This document shows, piece after piece, positions 47,794-57,154 of a stretch of DNA of 64,000 nt; position 1 is the first letter of the stretch, and the number at the start of each line of letters is the position of its first letter. Source of the DNA: Maribacter aestuarii (GTDB lineage Bacteria > Bacteroidota > Bacteroidia > Flavobacteriales > Flavobacteriaceae); assembly GCF_027474845.2 (NCBI RefSeq), contig NZ_CP107031.2:3046001-3110000 (forward strand), read 5' to 3'. The translations under genes were made by a program, and so were the position numbers. The notes below the pieces were generated by a model. That model was not told the origin of the DNA. It was given only the letters and a program-made list of their open reading frames with translations, and ran no database searches.

Positions 47794-48384
47794 TTATATT
47801 TTTAGACTAAGACTTATAATTAGTTGATCAGGTCTCGTATCTATGCGGCTAGGACCAACCGTTGTAAGATTCGTGTTAATGAAATTGGCTTCGTTATCAC
47901 TAAAACCACGTTCGTAACGCAAGTCTATTCCCAACTTACCTAGATTAACACCGGCACCAATGTTTAAACCAACCGTAAAATCATTGTTCACATCATCAAT
48001 GGTAATCCCATCGAATTCTGTGTTCAGAATATACTGAAAAGAAGGTCCGGCAAACAGATGCAAAGGTCCTATCACTTTAACTCCCAGTAGTAAGGGGGCA
48101 TCCAATTTACTCATATCAAAATCATTTCCGTCATAATCGGATTTGGTCTTCGTGTACACCAATTCAGGACGGAAATAAATTCTAGAAATACCTATTTTAC
48201 CGAAAACGCCCAGATGATAGCCTACATTTCTGTCAGGGTTGCGAGCGGCCTCCCCGGCCGATTCAAAATAATCTCCGTTGGCATTGTAATTCAATCCTCC
48301 TTTAATACCAAAACCAGATTCACTTTGGGCCGTTGCAGAAAGCCCAAACAATACCATAGCTGCAAGCAAAAGTGTTTTTTTCAT
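47794..48384 (-). CDS. Outer-membrane beta-barrel protein
   Basis: A 196-residue exported protein with signal peptide (KKTLLLAAMVLFGLSATAQ) and the small porin-family barrel (PF13568-like): FGIKGGLNYNANG, GYHLGVFGKIGISRIYFRPELVYTKTKS, LLLGVKVIGPLHLFAGPSFQYIL, LGIDLRYERGFSDNE and a terminal strand QLIISLSLKI. Eight strands are expected. Ligand and role are unknown; such proteins are numerous in Flavobacteriia. Confidence 0.88.
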   Translation of the reverse strand: MKKTLLLAAMVLFGLSATAQSESGFGIKGGLNYNANGDYFESAGEAARNPDRNVGYHLGVFGKIGISRIYFRPELVYTKTKSDYDGNDFDMSKLDAPLLLGVKVIGPLHLFAGPSFQYILNTEFDGITIDDVNNDFTVGLNIGAGVNLGKLGIDLRYERGFSDNEANFINTNLTTVGPSRIDTRPDQLIISLSLKI

Positions 48385-48598
48385 AATCGTTTTGTTTTTA
48401 GTGATAAATGGGCATCAAGAATAATACCACATCATCAAATTCTCGTTATACCATCAAAACGTAAAGGATAGTCCTTTATTGCGCTTTCTAAAGTTCGCAT
48501 TTGTAACATATGGCCTAGTATCTTTTCAACTGAAATATTGACGCGAACGGTATAGACATCTTTAGTTTTTTATTAAGCTTAAAAGAAATCCGGTTCAT

Positions 48599-48606
48599 TA
48601 TCTTTG
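48599..48606 (+). promoter_or_regulatory. -7 element of tgt
   Basis: TATCTTTG followed by C is an exact TAnnTTTG match, 18 bases before the tgt start codon. No clear -33 TTG at the right distance. Confidence 0.5.
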
Positions 48607-48624
48607 CAACTTCATTCCTAGCCA

Positions 48625-49755
48625 TTGAAATTTACACTACATAAAACAGATTTATTAACTAAGGCAAGGGCTGGTACCCTTGTCACCGACCATGGTGTTA
48701 TAGAAACTCCGATTTTTATGCCCGTAGGTACGGTGGCCTCGGTTAAAGGAGTTCATCAAAAGGAATTGAGGGAAGAGATTAAACCAGACATTATTCTTGG
48801 AAATACCTATCACCTGTTTCTACGTCCAAAAACCGATATACTCAAAGCCGCTGGCGGCCTTCATAAATTTATGGGTTGGGATGGTAATATCCTTACAGAT
48901 AGTGGTGGTTATCAGGTGTATTCCCTTTCGGCCAACCGAAAAATAAAAGAAGAGGGCGTAAAGTTCAAATCACATATAGATGGTTCCACACATTTATTTA
49001 CGCCGGAGAATGTTATGGAAATACAACGGGTAATTGGTGCGGATATCATTATGGCCTTTGATGAGTGTACCCCGTATCCTTGTGATTACAATTACGCGAA
49101 GCGGTCCATGCACATGACCCATAGATGGCTGGACAGGTGTATTGCCCATTTGGAGAAAACTCCTTTTGAATATGATTATGCACAAGGTTTCTTTCCTATC
49201 GTACAAGGTTCTACCTATAAAGACCTAAGAAGACAATCGGCAGAATATATTGCCAACGCTGGTGCTGAAGGGAATGCTATAGGGGGGCTTTCCGTTGGAG
49301 AGCCTGCGGAGGAGATGTATGGAATGACGGAGGTAGTGTGTGAAATATTACCAGAGGACAAACCTAGATACCTGATGGGTGTTGGTACACCCATAAATAT
49401 TTTAGAAAATATAGCCTTGGGAATAGATATGTTCGACTGTGTAATGCCGACCAGAAATGCCCGTAACGGCATGCTCTTTACCGCCCATGGTACCATCAAT
49501 ATAAAGAACAAGAAGTGGGAGGATGATTTTTCCGTATTGGATGACATGGGAACTACGTTCGTGGACAAGGAATATTCAAAGGCCTATCTACGCCACCTAT
49601 TTGCTGCCAATGAGTATCTTGGGAAGCAAATAGCAACCATACACAATCTCGGTTTCTATCTTTGGTTGGTACGCGAAGCAAGGAAACATATTTTGGCAGG
49701 TGATTTTATGGAATGGAAAACGGTAATGGTTAAACAAATGGACAAACGATTGTAA
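48625..49755 (+). CDS. tgt: tRNA-guanine transglycosylase lacking the zinc cysteines
   Basis: A 376-residue TGT, which inserts a queuine precursor at position 34 of tRNAs with GUN anticodons. Active-site features are present: LTDSGGYQVYSLS (nucleophile region), FDECTPYPCDY, GLSVGEP, DCVMPTRNARNG. The CxCxxC zinc ligands expected before YSKAYLRHL are replaced by MGTTFVDKE; the histidine (ATIHNLG) remains. It starts at TTG 48625, where the family N-terminus begins. It shares one base (TAATG) with the LptF/G gene. Confidence 0.95.
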   Translation: MKFTLHKTDLLTKARAGTLVTDHGVIETPIFMPVGTVASVKGVHQKELREEIKPDIILGNTYHLFLRPKTDILKAAGGLHKFMGWDGNILTDSGGYQVYSLSANRKIKEEGVKFKSHIDGSTHLFTPENVMEIQRVIGADIIMAFDECTPYPCDYNYAKRSMHMTHRWLDRCIAHLEKTPFEYDYAQGFFPIVQGSTYKDLRRQSAEYIANAGAEGNAIGGLSVGEPAEEMYGMTEVVCEILPEDKPRYLMGVGTPINILENIALGIDMFDCVMPTRNARNGMLFTAHGTINIKNKKWEDDFSVLDDMGTTFVDKEYSKAYLRHLFAANEYLGKQIATIHNLGFYLWLVREARKHILAGDFMEWKTVMVKQMDKRL

Positions 49756-50837
49756 TGCTTTCCATCATAGACAAATACATACTAAAACGTTACTTAGTCA
49801 CTTTTTCTGTGATGCTATTGTTGTTCATCCCCATAGGAATTATGGCCAATCTTGCGGAGCAGATCGGTAAGATGATTGATAATGAGGCACCCTTGAACGA
49901 AATTCTGGTGTATTACATGAATTTCACCATTTATATTGGGAGCTTGCTTTTCCCTATTTTCCTCTTTTTATCGGTCATATTTTTTACCTCCAAATTGGCG
50001 AACAATACGGAAATCGTGGCAATTTTAAGCTCTGGAGTCTCATACGGTAGGTTTCTCAGACCCTATTTGATTGGGGCCACTTTGGTTGCCATTCTTATGT
50101 TTTTTATGACTATGTTCATTGTGCCTAAGGCGAGCGTGGGCTTCAACGAGTTTGTATATAAATATCTAAAAAAAGGAAAGAAGGATAGGATTACCAATAA
50201 TATTTTTAATCAACTCAACGAAACTGATTTTATCTATGTAAGTAGTTTTGACCCGTCCAGACAGTTGGGCCATAACTTCACGTTTGAAAGGTTCGACAAT
50301 AATAATGAATTGGATTTTAAGATTTCTGCAGCCAACATACGATGGGTAGATAAAGACAGTATCTATCGGCTCACATCCTATAAAAAAAGAACCGTTCGGG
50401 GAGATACATCCATAATTGAAAGCAAAAGACGGTTAGATACCTTGTTCACCTTTAAAATAGATGACCTTACCCCAGTTTCCTATGTAGCGGAAACTAAAAA
50501 CCTATATGAGCTGGATAAGTTCATTGCCGACCAAAAAAGAAAGGGAGCGTCTAACATCAATACTTATATTTTGGTGAAATATAAAAGATGGGCCTTGCCG
50601 CTCACCGCATTTATCTTGACCATTATTGCGGTAGCCGTTTCCTCTGTTAAACGCAGGGGTGGAATGGGCGTAAATTTAGCCTTTGGTATTCTCGTGGCTT
50701 TCGTTTTTATCTTTTTTGACAAAGTATTCGGGACATTGGCGGAACAATCTGGCTTTTCACCACTTTTGGCAGTCGTGATTCCCAATGTAGTTTTCGGCGT
50801 CTTAGCTTTTTATCTGCTACAAAATGCAAAAAGATAG
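49755..50837 (+). CDS. LptF/LptG-family LPS export permease
   Basis: A 360-residue permease with the family layout: three N-terminal helices (IIDKYILKRYLVTFSVMLLLFIP), a periplasmic beta-jellyroll (DFIYVSSFDPSRQLGHNFTFERF), and three C-terminal helices (WALPLTAFILTIIAVAVSS, LAFGILVAFVFIFF). LptF and LptG form the inner-membrane channel of the Lpt machine with LptB. Which of the two this is cannot be told; no partner is adjacent. It starts within the tgt stop and overlaps the EamA gene by 14 bp. Confidence 0.9.
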   Translation: MLSIIDKYILKRYLVTFSVMLLLFIPIGIMANLAEQIGKMIDNEAPLNEILVYYMNFTIYIGSLLFPIFLFLSVIFFTSKLANNTEIVAILSSGVSYGRFLRPYLIGATLVAILMFFMTMFIVPKASVGFNEFVYKYLKKGKKDRITNNIFNQLNETDFIYVSSFDPSRQLGHNFTFERFDNNNELDFKISAANIRWVDKDSIYRLTSYKKRTVRGDTSIIESKRRLDTLFTFKIDDLTPVSYVAETKNLYELDKFIADQKRKGASNINTYILVKYKRWALPLTAFILTIIAVAVSSVKRRGGMGVNLAFGILVAFVFIFFDKVFGTLAEQSGFSPLLAVVIPNVVFGVLAFYLLQNAKR

Positions 50838-51699
50838 AATAGGGAATCTTATCCACCTTCACTTTATCGTTTTTATCTGGGGTTTTACGGCTATTTTGGG
50901 CAAGCTCATCTCCATAGATTCCCTTCCGTTGGTCTGGTACCGTATGGGTCTTGCATCGCTATTCATTTTGGTTTACATTTTTTTGTCAAAATTTGATTTA
51001 AAAATCACAAAAAGGACTTTGGGCTGGTTTTCTATTGGAGGTATTGTGGTCGCTTTGCATTGGGTGACTTTCTTTTTGGCGATAAAAGTTTCTACTGTTT
51101 CCGTGGCATTGGCCATGATGTCTACCGGAGCTTTTTTCACGGCGTTAATGGAACCGTTCTGGTATGGAAGAAAAATTATTGTTTATGAAGTCTTTTTCGG
51201 ATTATTGGTTATTATAGGGCTATACCTCATATTCCGAGTAGAATCCAAATATGCCTACGGTATGGTTATTGCCCTGATTTCAGCATTTTTGGCGGCGGTT
51301 TTTGCGCTTATCAATGGAAAATTGGTCAAAACCCATAAACCATCTATCATTTCATTTTACGAATTGGGAATTGGTGTGCTATTCCTTTCTCTGGTGCTCG
51401 GCGTAAGTGGAAAATTCAACAGTGCTTTTTTTGTTTTGAATATTATGGATTGGACCTATTTATTGGTTTTAGCGCTTGCATGTACGGCGTACGCCTTCAT
51501 TGCTTCGGTTAAAATAATGCGCGTTCTCACCCCTTACACCGTAATGCTTACAACCAATTTGGAACCTGTTTACGGAATAATTCTGGCATGGTTTATTTTT
51601 GGCACCGATGAAAAAATGAATCCATTGTTTTATGTTGGTGCCGCAATAATATTACTCACTGTAATCGCCAATGGAATTTTAAAGAACAGGAAGATTTAA
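50824..51699 (+). CDS. EamA-family (DMT) transporter
   Basis: A 291-residue ten-helix permease with two EamA repeats: LIHLHFIVFIWGFTAILGKL... PLVWYRMGLASLFIL, and the second beginning KYAYGMVIALISAFLAAVFALINGKLV. The final LTTNLEPVYGIILAWFIFG is typical. Drug/metabolite transporters of this type export amino acids or related small molecules; the substrate is unknown. It overlaps the LptF/G gene by 14 bp. Confidence 0.92.
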   Translation: MQKDRIGNLIHLHFIVFIWGFTAILGKLISIDSLPLVWYRMGLASLFILVYIFLSKFDLKITKRTLGWFSIGGIVVALHWVTFFLAIKVSTVSVALAMMSTGAFFTALMEPFWYGRKIIVYEVFFGLLVIIGLYLIFRVESKYAYGMVIALISAFLAAVFALINGKLVKTHKPSIISFYELGIGVLFLSLVLGVSGKFNSAFFVLNIMDWTYLLVLALACTAYAFIASVKIMRVLTPYTVMLTTNLEPVYGIILAWFIFGTDEKMNPLFYVGAAIILLTVIANGILKNRKI

Positions 51700-51719
51700 G
51701 ACTTTACGGCTTAAAGTTC

Positions 51720-51727
51720 TATATTTG
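51720..51727 (+). promoter_or_regulatory. -7 element of accA
   Basis: TATATTTG is an exact TAnnTTTG match 30 bases before the accA start. Confidence 0.5.
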
Positions 51728-51757
51728 TGGTGACCAAAAAACTAAAGCTTTTTTACT

Positions 51758-52711
51758 ATGGAATATTTGGATTTTGAACTTCCAATCAAGGAATTGGAGG
51801 AGCAATTGGACAAGTGCATGATTATTGGAGAGGAGAGTGATGTTGATGTAACGGAGACCTGTAAACAGATAGAGCAAAAACTTACGGAGACCCGTAAAGA
51901 AATTTATAAGAACCTCACCGCTTGGCAAAGAGTACAGTTGTCCAGGCATCCCAACAGACCTTATACCTTAGATTATATTAGAGCCATTTGCGGTGAAACC
52001 TTTTTAGAGCTTCACGGTGATCGTAATGTAAAGGACGACAAGGCCATGATCGGAGGTTTAGGAAAAATTGGTGATCAAAGCTATATGTTTATCGGTCAGC
52101 AAAAAGGATATAATACAAAGACCCGGCAGTACCGTAATTTCGGAATGGCGAACCCGGAGGGTTATCGCAAAGCACTCCGCTTAATGAAATCTGCCGAAAA
52201 ATTTGGTATCCCTGTAGTTTGCCTTATTGATACCCCTGGTGCTTATCCTGGTATTGAAGCCGAGGAACGTGGGCAAGGCGAGGCTATAGCTAGGAATATT
52301 CTAGAAATGACCCGTCTTAAGGTTCCTATTATTGTGGTGATTATTGGAGAAGGTGCCTCTGGAGGGGCCTTGGGTATTGGAGTGGGGGACAAGGTCCTTA
52401 TGTTGGAAAATACGTGGTACTCCGTTATTTCTCCGGAATCCTGTTCATCAATTCTATGGCGCAGCTGGGAATTTAAGGAAAGAGCGGCTGATGCCCTAAA
52501 ACTTACGGCAACGGACATGAAAAAATTAAAACTGATTGATGAAATTGTTCGCGAACCTGCTGGAGGAGCACATGCCAATAGGGACAAAACTTTTGAAATT
52601 GTAAAGAATAAAATCGTTGCTACTTTTGAGGAGTTGCAAAAGTTATCACCAAAAGAACTGGTGACACAACGTATGGATAAGTACGCAGAAATGGGTGTTT
52701 TTAATGGCTAA
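51758..52711 (+). CDS. accA: Acetyl-CoA carboxylase carboxyltransferase alpha subunit
   Basis: A 317-residue AccA. N-terminal coiled segment ([16 protein letters not shown]), then the carboxyltransferase core: [81 protein letters not shown] and [16 protein letters not shown]. It transfers CO2 from carboxybiotin to acetyl-CoA with AccD in fatty acid synthesis. It is monocistronic between its own -7 element and the terminator at 52734-52765. Confidence 0.97.
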   Translation: MEYLDFELPIKELEEQLDKCMIIGEESDVDVTETCKQIEQKLTETRKEIYKNLTAWQRVQLSRHPNRPYTLDYIRAICGETFLELHGDRNVKDDKAMIGGLGKIGDQSYMFIGQQKGYNTKTRQYRNFGMANPEGYRKALRLMKSAEKFGIPVVCLIDTPGAYPGIEAEERGQGEAIARNILEMTRLKVPIIVVIIGEGASGGALGIGVGDKVLMLENTWYSVISPESCSSILWRSWEFKERAADALKLTATDMKKLKLIDEIVREPAGGAHANRDKTFEIVKNKIVATFEELQKLSPKELVTQRMDKYAEMGVFNG

Positions 52712-52733
52712 TATGCCGTTTTAGCAACCTCAG

Positions 52734-52765
52734 AAAAATCCGAAGCTATATACCTTCGGATTTTT
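52734..52765 (+). terminator. Terminator of accA
   Basis: AAAAATCCGAAG (52734-52745) pairs with CTTCGGATTTTT (52754-52765), 12 bp, loop CTATATAC, followed by further T residues. Confidence 0.9.
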
Positions 52766-52877
52766 TTGTTATCAACATAAAATCGTAACTTATTAACACG
52801 TAATTGTTAGTCAACTGTGAACATCCTAAAGCACAAATTTCACGTTAACTAAAGGTTAATTGCATATTTTCGCACTC

Positions 52878-54428
52878 ATGGAGAACACAAACCCTTTAAT
52901 CGGTCGTAAGATCGCTAAATCTACTATAATTAATCTTGAAAGAGGTAAAATACCACCTCAAGCGGTTGATTTAGAGGAGGTTGTGTTAGGGGCAATGATG
53001 ATTGACAAAAAGGGTGTGGATGAAGTAATAGATATCCTACATCCAGATGTATTCTATAAAGACTCCCACAGATTTATTTATGAGGCCATTTTTGTTCTCT
53101 TCGAGGAATCGCAACCGGTTGATTTATTAACCGTTTCCGCCCAATTAAAGAAAGCAGGAAAATTAGAGGCTGCCGGAGGGGATTTTTATCTTATAAAACT
53201 GACCCAAAAAGTGGCATCTTCTGCTCATATTGAGTTTCATGCCCGGATTATTTTACAAAAGTTCATTCAACGTAGCCTTATTAAGATTTCGAATGAAATT
53301 ATTGAGGATGCCTATGATGAAGGAACGGACGTTTTCGATTTATTGGACAACGCGGAATCCAAATTATACGACGTAACCCAGGGTAATTTAAAAAGGTCCG
53401 CCGAAACTGCCCAAAATTTGGTCATCCAGGCCAAAAAGCGAATTGAAGAAATCGCCAATAAGGAAGGCCTGAGCGGTATTCCATCCGGATTTGACAAAGT
53501 AGATAAGCTTACTTCTGGCTGGCAACCAAGTGATTTGGTAATCGTTGCGGCACGACCGGGTATGGGTAAAACGGCGTTGACACTTTCAATGGCCAGAAAC
53601 ATTGCCGTTAACTCCAATATCCCAGTAGCATTCTTTTCGCTGGAGATGTCTTCTGTACAGTTAATTACAAGGTTAATTTCTTCTGAGACAGGATTGTCAT
53701 CGGAAAAATTAAGAACAGGTAAATTGGAGAAGCATGAGTGGGAGCAATTGAACGTTAAAGTCAAAACACTGGAGAAGGCGCCTTTGTTTATAGACGATAC
53801 GCCCTCACTTTCCATTTTTGACCTAAGGGCCAAAGCTAGGCGTTTGGCATCGCAACATGGTATCAAAATGGTCATTGTAGATTATTTACAGTTGATGACA
53901 GCTGGTGGTAGTCAGAAGGGCGGAAACAGGGAACAGGAAATTTCGACCATTTCCCGAAACCTAAAAGCATTGGCCAAAGAATTGAACGTACCGGTGATTG
54001 CACTATCGCAACTATCCCGTGCGGTGGAAACCAGGGGCGGTAGCAAAAGACCTATTCTTTCAGATTTACGGGAGTCCGGGGCCATTGAGCAAGATGCGGA
54101 TATCGTTTCCTTCATCTACAGGCCGGAGTACTATAAGATTGAAGAATGGGATGATGAAGAACGAACACCTACTCAGGGTCAGGCGGAATTTATTGTGGCC
54201 AAACACCGTAACGGTGGGTTGGATAACATTCGATTAAAGTTCATTGGTAACCTTGGTAAGTTCGATAATTTAGATGATTTTGATTCCCCTTTTGAGTTTC
54301 AATCGAAAATGAACGCCAATGAGGAGAATCCATTCTTAACTAAAAATCTACCTAGTACGGATGAAGCTTTTGGCAGCTCCCTGAACGACGGTTTGGGCCC
54401 TGAGGACGATAACGATGTGCCTTTTTAA
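52878..54428 (+). CDS. dnaB: Replicative DNA helicase
   Basis: A 516-residue DnaB: N-terminal primase-interacting domain (PPQAVDLEEVVLGAMMID), linker, and RecA-like hexameric helicase with Walker A ARPGMGKTALTL, FFSLEMSSVQL, and VIVDYLQLMT (Walker B), arginine finger region SDLRESGAIEQDADIV. The C-terminus is an acidic tail (EDDNDVPF). ATG 52878 is used; TTG 52860 precedes it in frame but lies before the likely -7 element TATTTTCG (52865-52872). Confidence 0.97.
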   Translation: MENTNPLIGRKIAKSTIINLERGKIPPQAVDLEEVVLGAMMIDKKGVDEVIDILHPDVFYKDSHRFIYEAIFVLFEESQPVDLLTVSAQLKKAGKLEAAGGDFYLIKLTQKVASSAHIEFHARIILQKFIQRSLIKISNEIIEDAYDEGTDVFDLLDNAESKLYDVTQGNLKRSAETAQNLVIQAKKRIEEIANKEGLSGIPSGFDKVDKLTSGWQPSDLVIVAARPGMGKTALTLSMARNIAVNSNIPVAFFSLEMSSVQLITRLISSETGLSSEKLRTGKLEKHEWEQLNVKVKTLEKAPLFIDDTPSLSIFDLRAKARRLASQHGIKMVIVDYLQLMTAGGSQKGGNREQEISTISRNLKALAKELNVPVIALSQLSRAVETRGGSKRPILSDLRESGAIEQDADIVSFIYRPEYYKIEEWDDEERTPTQGQAEFIVAKHRNGGLDNIRLKFIGNLGKFDNLDDFDSPFEFQSKMNANEENPFLTKNLPSTDEAFGSSLNDGLGPEDDNDVPF

Positions 54429-54539
54429 AAATAATTTGTAGATAGACGTTTGGGTTTATTGTTATTCTTCAATAACCATTGAATCTTCTGTATTACGAAA
54501 TCTTTAACTCACCACGCAATTCATTATTTGATTTTCTCG

Positions 54540-54568
54540 TTAACTTTGAATAACGCCCACAAAGTTAA
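54540..54568 (+). promoter_or_regulatory. -7 element within an inverted repeat
   Basis: TTAACTTTG (54540-54548) contains the exact -7 motif TAACTTTG, and CAAAGTTAA (54560-54568) is its exact complement, 11 bp apart. The second arm ends 3 bp before the start codon at 54572. Confidence 0.45.
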
Positions 54569-54571
54569 TTC

Positions 54572-55837
54572 ATGAGTAAAGGTCTTGTTTCTTGGTTATT
54601 TATTCTTTTCAGTATCCTGCAAATGACTGCGTCATCCATCCTTATCCCAATGGATGCCGAAGGGCAGAAAAATCATTTAAAGGCATATGGAATAACGTAT
54701 TGGGTGCTTTCAAAGCAGCAGAAGGTACAATGGTTATTGAATTATAGAGGAGGTTCATTTTTATTTCCTGACGGGGAAAGCATTCGAAAAGAATGTCAAA
54801 TACGAGGGGTGTCGTTCGAAATTCTTTCAGATAGCCAGGCTAATGCCATTTTGGACGAGATTAGTAGTCCGTCTAGAAATCAGGATGCAGTCATATTAGA
54901 AAAGCCACCTAAAATAGCGGTGTATTCCCCAAAAGGAAATCAACCATGGGACGACGCCGTTACTATGGCGCTTACATACGCAGAGATTCCTTATGTTACC
55001 ATTTATGACGAAGAAGTTCTTAACGATAAATTGGCGCTGTATGATTGGCTTCATTTACATCATGAGGATTTTACGGGACAGTATGGTAAATTTTATGGGG
55101 CCTACAGGGCAACACCTTGGTATATTGATGGAAAGAAGGAGGCTGAGCAATTGGCCAAGAAGTTGGGGTATGATAAGGTCTCCAAAGAGAAAGGCGCCGT
55201 AGCCTCAAAGATTAGGAATTACGTTATTGGTGGTGGATTTATGTTTGCCATGTGCTCCGCAACGGATAGTTTTGATATTGCATTGGCAGCCGATGGCGTA
55301 GATATCTGCGAACCTATGTTTGACGGGGATGCTTCCGACCCCAACTACCAAGCAAGTTTGGATTATTCCAGAACCTTTGCCTTCAAAGATTTTACTTTGG
55401 AACGTAGTCCTCTAAAGTATGAGTTTTCATCAATCGATATGACAAACAAAAGGGGCAATGTTCCAAAGGAATCGGACTATTTTTCTTTGATGGACTTTTC
55501 GGCCAAATGGGACCCTGTTCCTACGATGCTATGTCAGAACCATACATCCCTAGTCAAAGGTTTTATGGGGCAAACGACAGCTTTTACACGTTCTGAACTC
55601 AAACCTACGGTACTGGTTCTAGGAGAGAATAAATTAAACTCAGAAGCTAGGTACATTCATGGGATAAAGGGAAAAGGTTTTTTTACCTTTTACGGCGGAC
55701 ATGATCCTGAGGATTACCAGCATAGGGTAGGGGACCCGAAAACAGAATTGGAACTACATCCCACCTCACCCGGCTATCGTTTGATACTGAACAATGTGTT
55801 GTTTCCTGCCGCAAGAAAGAAAAAGCAAAAGACCTAA
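54572..55837 (+). CDS. Exported protein, often named asparagine synthetase B; function unknown
   Basis: A 421-residue protein with a signal peptide (LVSWLFILFSILQMTASS) followed by ILIPMDAEGQKNHLKAYGITYWVL and WLLNYRGGSFLFP. A Rossmann-like segment IAVYSPKGNQPWDDAVTMALTYAEIPYVTIYDEEVL and GGGFMFAMCSATDSFDIALAADGVDI resemble class I glutamine-amidotransferase-like (ThuA/BPL_N) folds. Relatives in Flavobacteriia are, from memory, labelled asparagine synthetase B, yet the sequence lacks the N-terminal nucleophile Cys2 and the SGGxDS ATP loop of AsnB. It converges on the HAD gene with a 4-bp stop overlap. Confidence 0.75.
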   Translation: MSKGLVSWLFILFSILQMTASSILIPMDAEGQKNHLKAYGITYWVLSKQQKVQWLLNYRGGSFLFPDGESIRKECQIRGVSFEILSDSQANAILDEISSPSRNQDAVILEKPPKIAVYSPKGNQPWDDAVTMALTYAEIPYVTIYDEEVLNDKLALYDWLHLHHEDFTGQYGKFYGAYRATPWYIDGKKEAEQLAKKLGYDKVSKEKGAVASKIRNYVIGGGFMFAMCSATDSFDIALAADGVDICEPMFDGDASDPNYQASLDYSRTFAFKDFTLERSPLKYEFSSIDMTNKRGNVPKESDYFSLMDFSAKWDPVPTMLCQNHTSLVKGFMGQTTAFTRSELKPTVLVLGENKLNSEARYIHGIKGKGFFTFYGGHDPEDYQHRVGDPKTELELHPTSPGYRLILNNVLFPAARKKKQKT

Positions 55838-56637
55838 AAAATCAATTTTTCTAAGATTTTCTCAACACCATAATTGTCATTACTGCTTGTTGAATAGCTC
55901 GCGGCTTTTTTTACATTAGGATGCGCATTTTCCATAGCAAAACTAAAATCTGCCAAGGCCAACATTTCTAAATCGTTGTTGTAGTCGCCAAAGACCATTA
56001 ATTCGTCCGGCTTTATGTTATAAAGCGACATGACTTTATCCAATGCATATCCTTTATTGGCATTAGGACTGGATATATCCACCCAATTCTCCCCGGAAAT
56101 TTTTACCTGCAGCGTATCCTCTAAATGACTCACAAAAGGATAGATGTAACGTTCGGAGCTTTCAAAATGGTAGATGGCTATTTTAATGATTTGCTCTTCA
56201 AAATGGTAAAAATCATCAACCAAACTAAATTCGGTATAATATTCTTTGAGTTTGTTGATGAACACTTCGGAGGTTCTGGAAACATAAGCGTTATGTTTAC
56301 CACATAGTATGGGGTAAATATTAGGAACATTTGCCAGGGTATCAAGGATTTCAACGATGTTTTTTTGGGGCAATGGCGTAGAAAGTATTTCCTTCCCTTT
56401 GTTCATTGCAAATCCCCCATTCTCGGCAATCACGATTATATCATCCTTAATTGGATGAAGCTTTTCAATAATACTATTATATTGTCTGCCACTTGCCGCT
56501 ATGAATTGAATGTCCTGAGTCTTTAATTGTTGAAATAATTCAAAAAAACGGTCGCTCACCTCATGCTTGGAATTTAACAAGGTCCCATCCATATCCGATA
56601 CTACCATCTTCACTTTGGATAAATTCATAAACTTCAT
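55834..56637 (-). CDS. Cof-type HAD-IIB hydrolase
   Basis: A 267-residue HAD phosphatase: motif I MVVSDMDGTLLNSKHE (nucleophile Asp), motif II IAASGRQYNS, and motif IV MVFGDYNNDLEML, with the C2B cap between. Such enzymes hydrolyse sugar phosphates or related small phosphates; the substrate is unassigned. ATG 56637 is chosen; a TTG five codons upstream (56652) overlaps the -7 element. Confidence 0.92.
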   Translation of the reverse strand: MKFMNLSKVKMVVSDMDGTLLNSKHEVSDRFFELFQQLKTQDIQFIAASGRQYNSIIEKLHPIKDDIIVIAENGGFAMNKGKEILSTPLPQKNIVEILDTLANVPNIYPILCGKHNAYVSRTSEVFINKLKEYYTEFSLVDDFYHFEEQIIKIAIYHFESSERYIYPFVSHLEDTLQVKISGENWVDISSPNANKGYALDKVMSLYNIKPDELMVFGDYNNDLEMLALADFSFAMENAHPNVKKAASYSTSSNDNYGVEKILEKLIF

Positions 56638-56649
56638 ACTATTAGTAGG

Positions 56650-56657
56650 CAAAGGTA
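56650..56657 (-). promoter_or_regulatory. -7 element of the HAD hydrolase gene
   Basis: TACCTTTG on the - strand is an exact TAnnTTTG match ending 12 bases before the ATG at 56637, which implies a very short leader. Confidence 0.5.
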
Positions 56658-56722
56658 TTTCAATATGGGTTATTTATGGGTATTCATCCTAAAGTTTTAC
56701 CTTTAATTCATATTTGCAGCTA

Positions 56723-57142
56723 ATGAGTTTTTTTCAAAAGGAAATTAGACTTCGTGCCTACCCTAGAGGTTTTCATTTAATCACCAATCAGATAAATGAC
56801 ACACTACGTGAAATGGGTAATATAGAAATGGGCATCTGCCATATTTTCATCAAACACACTTCCGCAAGTTTAACTATGAATGAAAATGCCGATCCTACGG
56901 TTCGAACCGATTTTGAAAGTCATATGAATGTAATGGTCCCTGAAAACGCACCATATTATATTCACACCTATGAAGGGGCCGATGATATGCCGGCTCATAT
57001 AAAGGCATCTTTAATGGGCGCATCCGTGCAGATCCCCATTACAAAGGGAAAATTAAATTTAGGTATCTGGCAAGGGATATATCTCTGTGAACATCGGGAT
57101 CGAGCTTCTGGTAGGAGTATTGTAATTACAATAATTAATTAA
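56723..57142 (+). CDS. YjbQ/UPF0047 family protein
   Basis: A 139-residue protein with the family signature: FHLITNQINDTLREMGN, IFIKHTSASLTMNENADPTVRTD, HIKASLMGASVQIPITKG and WQGIYLCEHRD. YjbQ relatives form trimers and have weak thiamine-phosphate synthase activity in E. coli; the real role is unsettled. ATG 56723 is used. CATATTTG (56709-56716), one mismatch from the -7 consensus, ends six bases earlier. The EF-hand gene follows 12 bp downstream. Confidence 0.92.
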   Translation: MSFFQKEIRLRAYPRGFHLITNQINDTLREMGNIEMGICHIFIKHTSASLTMNENADPTVRTDFESHMNVMVPENAPYYIHTYEGADDMPAHIKASLMGASVQIPITKGKLNLGIWQGIYLCEHRDRASGRSIVITIIN

Positions 57143-57154
57143 AAAAAATAATTT

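Noticed and set aside
53312..53875. 187-codon frame on the - strand of dnaB
   Set aside because: Antisense shadow of the helicase core with Ser/Leu-rich shadow composition.
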